From Bigelowiella natans CCMP2755 (Eukaryota > Cercozoa > Chlorarachniophyceae): DNA of 41,300 bases. The translations under genes and the position numbers were made by a program. The notes beneath the pieces were generated by a model that was not told the origin of the DNA, ran no database searches, and worked only from the letters and a program-made list of their open reading frames with translations. The stretch spans positions 1 through 41,300 of the forward strand of contig ADNK01000279.1 in the NCBI GenBank assembly GCA_000320545.1, in the 5' to 3' direction. Shown here piece by piece: positions 33,999-41,300 of the stretch; position 1 is the stretch's first letter, and each line of letters opens with the position of its first letter.

Positions 33999-36041
33999 AA
34001 TCTCAGCAGACAGCCTCTACCCTTCCTCTTTCCCCTTTCAATCAACATGGTCACCACTACTACCTCCACCCGTTCTTCCTCACGCTACTCACGTAGCAGT
34101 AGTAGTATTTATTGCAAGAGCAAATAGTATTAAGAAACCAAACACCTGTAGCATGTAGTTCGGCTTTAGGATACCAGGAGTGTCCCAGTAGATCATCTGT
34201 GACTTCTCGTCGGAGATGATGCCCATTATTCGGTGCCTCGTGGTTTGAGCCTGATGATGATGATAATTGATGATGATGATGGTGGTGGTGATGATGATGA
34301 TGATGATAGGGAGGGAGAGAGGGGGGGAGGGTGCTGAAGGCTTCCCCATTTTCCTTCCACATGCAAACTTCATATTTGACACGAATGATAAGAATCAATC
34401 CCATCATGTCTCCTCTCCTGAGCCGCCGTCGTCATCGGTAATAAATAAATGTGCGACTAGCGCGAATAATTTGGTAGGTTCCATACTGTTCCCGCACACC
34501 ACACCATCAATCCATTTCCATTCGCGCTCTTGTGCTAGCCATGATCATATCCTATACCCGATGAATAATGATACTAAACCTTGGGCGACACGATGCTTAG
34601 ATTCTCGCCTACGAGCGCGTTCATGAGCGTCGATTTCCCCATGTTCGGGGAGCCGATGATGCTGCAGGAATGGAACGTTAACGAAGTAGAAAAACAATCC
34701 GAACTTAGTGCAATGGCACCTGACAAATCCTGATCGGAAATCTTCGGGAGCTGTATCCCCCCAAAACTTGTCACCACTGAGAATCTGGCCAAGGAAAAAA
34801 TGGCTGTGATGAACAACGAAGACAGCAGCATTTTACACATAGAGTGAGAAAGAGGGGGGAGGGGGAAGGGGAGGGGAAGCACTCTGCACAAAACACCTCT
34901 TCCCGGTAGTCCCTAGCTGTGTCTTCGATAACAGGAACCTGGTAAGATTAATGGATTAAATTGATGAATTGATTGATTGCTGCCAGAGAAATATCAAGCT
35001 CACAACTGAGACGTTGACACACGACATGATTGTATGATTGTATGTAACTGTATAATTTCCGATGCACATTCTGTTAAATGCAGACGTTGTGACCGAAACA
35101 CGCGTATTATTATCACCTCATCGAAGCCTACGAGCTCTTCATCTTCGATACTATGGGAATAATTAGTCAGCTAAACATCAGGGCGACAAAATACAATGCC
35201 CAACAAAACCTCATGTCCAGTTCTTCAAAATCATCGAATGAATCCAAGGGTAACGATGCAGCCCTCTTCTCTTCATCTGTAGCTCTTGGTGATGATGGCG
35301 ACGCTTTCTGTCGGTTCCTCCACTGGCTAGCACCGTTTGATGAGACCATGCCCCCAACACCTACAATGCCTGGTCAACAGATAGACAGTGTTATAGGTGC
35401 TATTTCTTATCGGATACTATATCGCAAAGTCTAGAAGTATAAACAACAACCACATCTAACCTTGAAGTTCTTTTAAGGCCTCCTCAAGCTCCAGTTTCTC
35501 CTTTAATATGGGGTAGGTAGGTAGGTTAGTAACAATTGTAGCTTTCGATGCAAGACGGTGATCCACCGGGCTTTAATGATACCGCGTCATCAAGTTTGTC
35601 CTTCATGCCATCTGTGCTGTCGTCGTCGTCTCCAGAAAACTGCACGGATTCTGCTTGGGGGTCGTGTGGCCAGCACCCCTCGGCGTCCTCGCCTAGCTCT
35701 TCCAGGCCAGACACCTCGGGGGTGTCATCAGAAGCTCGTTTCGTGATCATAATGTCCGGTGGCGGGGTCATCTTTCGCAGAACGTATTTCTCGATGTTAT
35801 TCCTGAGTTCGGCCGCACTCACTGTTCCTTCATCTTCTTTCAGGTCCCTTTCCTTCTCCGAAGGTACCTGTTGCTCTCCGCTCGCCCACCTCCGGAGCAG
35901 TGCTACCCTTCCACGAGAATTGATGGAAGAGAGACTTCGAAACCTACTACTCGAGATATGACGGGTTGTGGCGATGCTCCATGAAGATCCTGCTAGCAGT
36001 AAGACGGCATGCAAGAGGGGTAGCAAGGGTGCCGGAGCCAT
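30925..36041 (-). CDS. ERA: Era-type GTPase with C-terminal KH domain (organellar ribosome assembly)
   Basis: Nineteen exons on the minus strand: 36041-35583, 35500-35461, 35369-35210, 35150-35117, 34938-34897, 34784-34720, 34661-34580, 34250-34146, 33730-33662, 33360-33268, 33105-32979, 32836-32768, 32576-32493, 32296-32232, 32027-31972, 31559-31515, 31403-31370, 31229-31164, 31011-30925. They total 1782 nt, 593 aa. GTPase motifs are in order: GSPNMGKST (G1), AQTTRHR (G2), DTPG (G3), NKID (G4), YVSAK (G5). Then come LPTHPPW, EIPYS, and a KH core with IGKKGSMIKKL and [12 protein letters not shown]. Family knowledge: Era binds the 3' end of small-subunit rRNA. The N-terminus has a signal-peptide-like start ([20 protein letters not shown]) followed by Ser/Arg-rich sequence, so a plastid (or mitochondrial) location is likely. 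A Lys/Gln/Glu-rich insert of 31 aa (exon 33360-33268) sits in the G domain before G4. The 35583 and 31972 donors are the least certain. Confidence 0.9.
32331..32379. repeat. (CA)n-(GA)n compound microsatellite
   Basis: CA then 39 bp of GA, inside the Era intron 32297-32492. Confidence 0.9.
32605..32663. repeat. Poly-G and (ATC)n in Era intron
   Basis: 15 G residues (poly-C on the coding strand, close to the acceptor of exon 32576-32493), then an (ATC)n tract. Confidence 0.9.
34253..34312. repeat. (TGA)n/(TGG)n tract in Era intron
   Basis: Runs right up to the acceptor of exon 34250-34146; on the coding strand it is (ATC)n ending in the splice-site CAG. Confidence 0.9.
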
Positions 36042-36509
36042 CACCGAGAGGGAAGGCAATCCGAGCAATAGATTTCCAAGGTTTTAAAAAAGCGCAAACA
36101 CAATTCCAATTTATTATCGCGACAATAAATATTGTGGCACTTTTAGAATATTACATTCTATTTTGGACAAAACTAGCTAATTCCGGTTTTTTGGAAACAA
36201 GAGTGTAACAGAAACCTAATAAGGAGAGCGATATCTATTCATTATATGTGTGAATACATGGCGATATATATGTGCGACATGATAAATATCTAACATTCAT
36301 TTTTTTAGGGAGTAGTTGAGCATTGTGTAACCATGCAAGTCATCTTAAATTATTTCACGTTTCTAGCAGGTGTGGGTTGGAAGAGCGTTCCCCTGTAGAG
36401 CTAGATTGTATAGGGTGATTCTACTTCGGCTGCCCCTTCCTTTTGACGTCGTTCGAACAAGCGTTCGTGCTACAAAGTAGCACAGCGATTTTTTCGTGGA
36501 GAGACAAAG
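36042..36509. promoter_or_regulatory. Head-to-head intergenic region (Era / CFAP97-like)
   Basis: 468 bp between divergent starts. The middle part (about 36100-36360) is AT-rich. No named element recognised. Confidence 0.5.
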
Positions 36510-37890
36510 ATGCCCTTTACTAGAAAGACTCCAGCACGATACCAAAATGAGGTGGTGGATCTCACAATGTCTAAGCGAGAGTTGAGGACCAGGGAAGTGA
36601 TGATGAACAAGCACTATAGCAATATGCGAAAGATCAGACCAACACTCAACACGCGAGACCCTAAGTTCTACGATCGGTACGAGAAATATAAAAGATATGC
36701 ACAGGTAATTAGTAGTTTGATGAACATAATATTTATATATGAATCTTGTTATTCATCTTACCACCTTCTTTGGTTTCTTCTTTTTTTATCATAAAAGCTA
36801 TGCTTCTAATTCACCTTTTGTTGATAGTATGAAAATATTTGCCTTCACTCGAACTTTTTCCTTTTAGCTGGACAAATCGAAGGTTTTGAGAAAGCAAAAA
36901 ATCAAGAAAGAGAACGAGGAACTTGTCCAAAAAATCACGAGCATCGCGGCTAAATCTACCAATCACTATCGTAATGGAATCAAACAATATCTTGAGTGAT
37001 ATAGCATATGAATATTCAACATTTTTCCAGGTCAGGAGTATCCCTCCAAACAACGCATGTTCATGACCATTCTCGCCAAGCACGGGCGAAAACTTCGGCA
37101 GTCGAAGATAACAAAAGAGAATCAGGTGACTTTAATGCCAAGACTTCTGTTTTCAGCATATATCTTCTTACCTACCGAATTAAGAGTATTCAAAACTTAT
37201 CTATTATAGCTCCTAGCTGAGCGGTTGTTAAAGAAGGAGTCTACTTACGACCGAAAACGTTGGGAGAAGGATTGGAAAAGGCACGACCACGTACTCAACC
37301 ACCTTTCGAAATCAGCCCAAATGGGACTCCGAAGAAAGAAACATACAGCTAGTAGGGCAGGGCGATCGCCAAAAAGGTGACTACAATATATACCTTCACG
37401 TAGCATTCAGCATCTCATGTCATATCGTTGGATATTGTTTATTTTTAGTAAGCTCTCCCCTGCCGCACGTCCTAAGACTACAGGACCTCGGAAGAGCTCA
37501 GATAGGCTCAAAATGGCAGGCCTCGAAAGCCTTAAACGTAAAGAAAAAAAGCAGGAGAACAAATCCGAAGCAGAAATAAAAGAGCAAGATGATGTGAAGG
37601 CAGACGTTACCAAAGATGAGGTGGCGAAGGACGAGGCTGCAAATAAAGACTCAGTAGCTGACACTTTATCACAGGATCGAGGAGCTGAGATGGAAAAAGT
37701 TGATAGCAAGGAAGGAAAGAATTTGGGTGATGAGCTGAATGCTGCAGTCGACGAAATAAATGATCAAACAAAGGAGACAACGAACAAACCAGATGACCAG
37801 AACAGAGAAGCTGCTAGCGGTGTTGAAGGACTTTCTGAGTTGACCCTGTCAATGACAGAAGTTGGCGGGGGGGATGCAGCCGATGAATGA
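36510..37890 (+). CDS. CFAP97/Hemingway-like protein with charged tail
   Basis: Five exons: 36510-36704, 36868-36970, 37031-37125, 37210-37376, 37449-37890. They total 1002 nt, 333 aa, all in phase. Residues 1-110 are basic and helical and contain the pattern K-I-K-K-E-N-E-E-L-V-Q-K-I preceded by a Tyr/Lys-rich stretch. This resembles the I-x-x-E-N-x-x-L-x-x-K-I signature of the CFAP97 (Hemingway) domain of ciliary proteins. Residues 110-186 are Lys/Arg-rich (coiled coil likely). Residues 187-333 are low-complexity Glu/Asp/Lys, consistent with a disordered tail. If the CFAP97 match holds, the protein acts in cilia or flagella; otherwise it is a generic basic coiled-coil protein. The ATG at 36510 lies 468 bp head-to-head from the Era start. 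Confidence 0.6.
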
Positions 37891-38210
37891 TTCGAGTAAT
37901 TACTAAGCCAGAGAGCAGCATGGATCACATTTTATCTTTTATGAATGAACACGTGCTGAGAAATTGCTAAATCCTTTGTAACATGGAGGTTGTGCCGATT
38001 ACCAAAATGTATGTGCAATGAGTGTCTGGTTTGACGCCAGTGAATGCACATTCTGATCGATTGCAAAGAAGAAATGAACACGACATACATGTGTATTGAA
38101 AGGCTTGAATGTGCGTCGCTACATCGCCGTCGTCAAAGCCTGACATGACGGACAACAATTGCACACACAAATAATTGCATGAAACACATCATAGCGGAGA
38201 CCAACAGATT

Positions 38211-38307
38211 CAACATTAGCGCTGGCCTATAGCCGCTGCATTACACAGCTACATGAGGATGGCCATATTGAACAAATTTAATTTGAATCATTACATCGCC
38301 GTCTTAC
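38211..38307 (+). repeat. Dispersed repeat, copy C
   Basis: Same block order as copy B over about 95 bp. Downstream, a CATGCTGGC...GACGGATGCC segment resembles sequence just upstream of copy B (17773-17810), so the original element may be longer and rearranged. Confidence 0.7.
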
Positions 38308-39145
38308 AAATGTGCACCATGCTGGCATGCGAGACGGATGCCATGTGCAATGAAGTGCATGAGCCCAACTGCTATGCAATGTTTTCAACAATGGTCAACC
38401 CATGTAGGGACATACATGTCCATATACGTGTACGCGTAAGGAATACATGTACCCATGCACACCACATGTACCTAAAAAGCACACATGCTCTGTTCACATC
38501 CACACATGCACCAAACAAGCCACTCTAGCACTACACATGTACCGAAATTGCTGTTGCAAGCAACACATGGTGCACATGGATGCATGTGTGCACACGTGAG
38601 CCCTGTTATTTGGCACATGTGTAGCCATGGGTACATGTGAAGTACGCGATGTACACATGTCGTAGACGGCTACACGTACGCACAGGGACACACATGTCCA
38701 TGTGCCCAATGCAGCTGTGCAAAGCGCAAGCTGCGCACAGTGCTCATGTTGTGTCCATTTGTCTCTGCTGTGATGCGTGCTTCATGCATTTGAAAGCATT
38801 TGTGCATGTCTAGATTTTACACTAATTTACACTAGATGTCCTGTCTTGCTCGCTTGTGCATGATGCGATGCGATGCTGCGCTGTGCGACGCTCGCACACT
38901 CCGGCGCTGGTTCTTTTTCATCTGTTTCTAGTTGTCAGTCCTTTGGTCTTGTCATTTTGGTTCATGATGGCATTCAATTGGTTTTGCATGCCATTGACAA
39001 GCTAGCTGGATCTAGAGATCAAACTGGCATGCTGGCATGTCCGTGACTGATGACTGAAAATTGCAGCATCGATCAGCTGCGATGTCGATCTTGGGACTGA
39101 TGGAAAATTATTACGTGTATGTCTATTATGAAACACCCAATGTGC

Positions 39146-39589
39146 CTAAATCATGATCAGTAGAGAGATGAGGTTGTTCAACAAAGTGAACCATCGCCCA
39201 TTGCAAGCTCCCAGTGCGATTCCATCAAGACCCGAACCAGCTCCATTGATGCCCAAACCACCGCGATGCACGTCCATCACTGCATTGTTGTTGCGGTCGT
39301 CCACCTGAAGAGCCACTTGTGCTAGACTGTGGCAACCAGCAACAGCATGACCATCACAAACACCACAAAAAACACCCTGCCCTGTGCAGTTGCGTTGCCA
39401 TTTTTTCTTGATCAAGGCACGTGCTTCACACCCCTGTTGATTGATTGTGCGCTTCACATGAAAGGAAAAAGCGTTGGGAGCCACTGTTCCGGATGAAAGG
39501 TTGGAGTGAGGAAGAGAATGCGCAAGCCAAAACGCGCAAGGTGTGAAGTTCATTGTGCGTGTGTGCAAGATTGTTATGAACAAGCACAA
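39146..39589 (-). other. Open frame of 147 codons in repeat-like region, possible decayed gene
   Basis: The frame contains FCGVCDGHAVAG, loosely like the GVFDGHGG metal-binding motif of PP2C phosphatases, but the following conserved Gly pair is missing and no second motif is present. Composition differs from the surrounding Era and CFAP97-like genes. It may be a pseudogene remnant or chance. Confidence 0.2.
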
Positions 39590-39789
39590 AGGTTGAGAGG
39601 GGAAATGCGGAAGAGAGGTTTTGCACGAAGAAAAAAAATGGCTCCTTCCGGCTTGGGTGTGTCCGGAGAAAGAACCTAGGACATTTTCGCACTGCGACCT
39701 AACCTGAACACCCGAATTCTTTAAACAAGATCTCAGTGATAGATTTGATCACCGCTGCAGGAAAACTTTCGGGTTTCATGCGATTTGAA

Positions 39790-39978
39790 CTAGGATTTTT
39801 TTAGGATTTTCCATGTCTCTGATTGAAATATCATGCGAATTTTGGCGTTTTCCAGAAGCCTGATCACATCCCCTTTGCCGATAGCAGCCCCCCGCCGAGC
39901 TCCAATTACTACTACGCGTAGCCCCTGTGACCGGGACGCCGATTTTTCCTTCATGGCTTGACAAAACGTATATTTCAT
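39790..39978 (-). other. Open frame with RVVVIGARRG segment, unassigned
   Basis: A 62-codon frame containing LRVVVIGARRGAAIGKGDVI is reminiscent of a beta-strand/glycine-loop nucleotide-binding start. The +1 frame is also open (GKIGVPVTGAT). No downstream motif was found, so this is weak. Confidence 0.15.
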
Positions 39979-40164
39979 GGGATTCGCTCCTGGAGAAGGA
40001 AGGGCTGCTGACGCTACACGTTGATCTGCAGCAGAGAGAATGCTGCTGGAAAATGGGGCAGATCGGTTCGTGTTCTCCTTTTGTCGACATTCACTTTAAT
40101 GTGGTGTGTACAGTGGATCCAACGTACCATGCTATCTATTGTGTGTGTGTGTGTGGGTTAAATC

Positions 40165-40168
<4 letters not shown>

Positions 40169-40222
<54 letters not shown>
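40169..40222. repeat. (CT)n microsatellite
   Basis: About 54 bp of CT followed by CCCT-rich sequence, preceded by (GT)n at about 40139-40155. Confidence 0.95.
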
Positions 40223-40227
<5 letters not shown>

Positions 40228-40523
40228 CCTCCCTCTCTCTCTCTGCCTCCTTCCCTCGTTCACTTCTACCCTCCCTTCCATGCCCTTGCACCACTTATAT
40301 CCACTTTGGTTCTACTAGCTTATTTGTTCTGGCTGTTATCCTTCTAACTTTGTGCCCGTCGGAGCTTCGCTCAAAAAACCGAGACAAATCTCCAACAATA
40401 GCTGCCACACTCAGGGTTCTTTATCCCTCCCCCATAGCAATTCTCGATGCATATATCACAATAACCCATCCTGATTACAATACACTATCACTTAGATAAG
40501 GAGGAGAAGGAGGAAGGAAAAGG

Positions 40524-41300
40524 ATGAGAGTAGTAGGGCCACCAAATCCCCCGATCATCTTCACTGTATGGTGTGGAACAGTCTGAGGGGGGGCGGGAAA
40601 AGGGCGAGATTTAGCAAGGATGCAGTACAGAAGTGGAGTACGAGGAAGGATATCAACTGGACCTGGGCAGGACCAAATAAAATGGGTAATCAATCATACG
40701 TAACCATGATAAATAAGACGTCGGTCATCGGAAACGAGGATTACAGATGCTACTATTTTCCTTCTGTTTGCTTGACGTTCCTGACTGATTGTTGCTGTAT
40801 GATGATGCTACGACTAGGCATGTTGGCGGAAGGCTATCGTGAGCCGATCCTTACTACCGGTCAATATTCCAGGTGTGCGCTCAAAACCTCAAACACTTTA
40901 GCTGTCGTTGTCATCATCGTCATCACCGCCATCGTCGTTGTCGTCGTTACACTTCCTGAGGAGATACACCCCCCCCTTCTCAGGCGTGTGGTGGAAATGG
41001 ACGACATGAGGTTCGGGGCAAGAAATCGCACAAAGGAATTTGATGAAGAAGAAGATGCGGAGTCGGGTGAGAGGATGATGGAAGATGAGCTCGAGGGGCG
41101 AGGGTATATGGTGACGACAGTGGCTGGAGGAAGTGCCTATCCTCTTCAGAAGGTAGTGGCGGTCTTAGACTGAAGCTCCGCCCGTCATCAAGATTTATTG
41201 TCAGTGTGCTATCGTTTCTGACATCCTTTTCCGCATGTTGTCCTAACAGATGCAGTTGAAAGTGATGCTTGAGCAAGGGGATGAAGGACTCATGAGAGGT
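40524..41300 (+). CDS. Unrecognised gene, 5' part, truncated by window end
   Basis: Coding-like exons with good splice sites: 40524-40565 (MRVVGPPNPPIIFT), 40619-40685, 40818-40872 (contains LAEGYREPILTTGQY), 40961-41152 (acidic, Arg-rich, ends before GTAGTGG) and 41250-41300, still open at the edge. The first three join in phase. The link from 40872 to 40961 does not: either another exon is missing or the 40873-40960 GTC/ATC-rich stretch is read through as a hydrophobic segment. I do not recognise the family. It could be a membrane protein if the hydrophobic stretch is retained. The start codon is a guess. Confidence 0.35.

Larger units (their letters stand above)
37891..40523. other. Repeat-like gene-poor stretch
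   Basis: 2.6 kb holding dispersed repeat copy C (38211-38307), a cluster of ACATGT-type palindromes (38400-38710), two weak open frames (39146-39589, 39790-39978, both minus), (GT)n at about 40139-40155 and (CT)n at 40169-40222. No confident gene. Confidence 0.45.

Noticed and set aside
32070-34400. Many Ser/Leu/Val or His-rich frames on both strands
   Set aside because: All arise from microsatellites in Era introns.

Overview
The window is nuclear DNA from a eukaryote. Genes are split by many short GT-AG introns (mostly about 55-215 nt), there are no operons, and simple-sequence repeats are dense. The gene content points to a flagellated photosynthetic protist with a secondary plastid, most likely a heterokont (stramenopile) alga. 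One gene resembles the PSII extrinsic protein PsbQ and has a signal-peptide-like start followed by an Ala-Phe junction and a basic stretch, as in heterokont plastid preproteins. Another resembles the cilia protein CFAP97/Hemingway. The organism call is inference. Exon structures were built by hand from splice signals and reading phase; for the gene models described as complete, the exon lengths sum to a multiple of three.

Layout, left to right. (1) 216-9323 (-): a very large DENND4/Crag-type Rab GEF whose N-terminus carries an SH3b-like segment, a SPRY domain, three Tudor/agenet-like repeats and two ubiquitin-like folds. (2) 10232-11573 (+): PsbQ-like thylakoid lumen protein. (3) 12415-16172 (-): NAD(P)-dependent extended SDR of the dihydroflavonol-4-reductase type. 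(4) 16509-17550 (+): small DUF4460/TCAIM-like mitochondrial protein. (5) 18326-20137 (-): divergent 14-3-3 protein in 13 exons. (6) 20588-24637 (+): F-box/LRR protein. (7) 25978-26656 (-): two-EF-hand protein with a Cys-rich hydrophobic segment. (8) 27231-30157 (+): PTGES2-type glutaredoxin/GST-fold protein in 14 exons. (9) 30925-36041 (-): Era-type GTPase with KH domain in 19 exons. (10) 36510-37890 (+): CFAP97/Hemingway-like protein. (11) 40524-end (+): start of an unrecognised gene that runs off the window. The 37.9-40.5 kb stretch is repeat-like with only weak coding candidates.

The ten recognisable genes from 0.2 to 37.9 kb alternate strand without exception, giving alternating head-to-head promoters (about 340-910 bp) and tail-to-tail spacers. 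A roughly 50-100 bp dispersed repeat occurs at least three times, twice in tail-to-tail spacers. The genes do not form a pathway. They are housekeeping and organelle genes: membrane traffic, photosynthesis, redox, signalling, ubiquitin ligation, calcium, organelle ribosome assembly and cilia. The most unusual item is the SPRY-Tudor-ubiquitin-DENND4 fusion.
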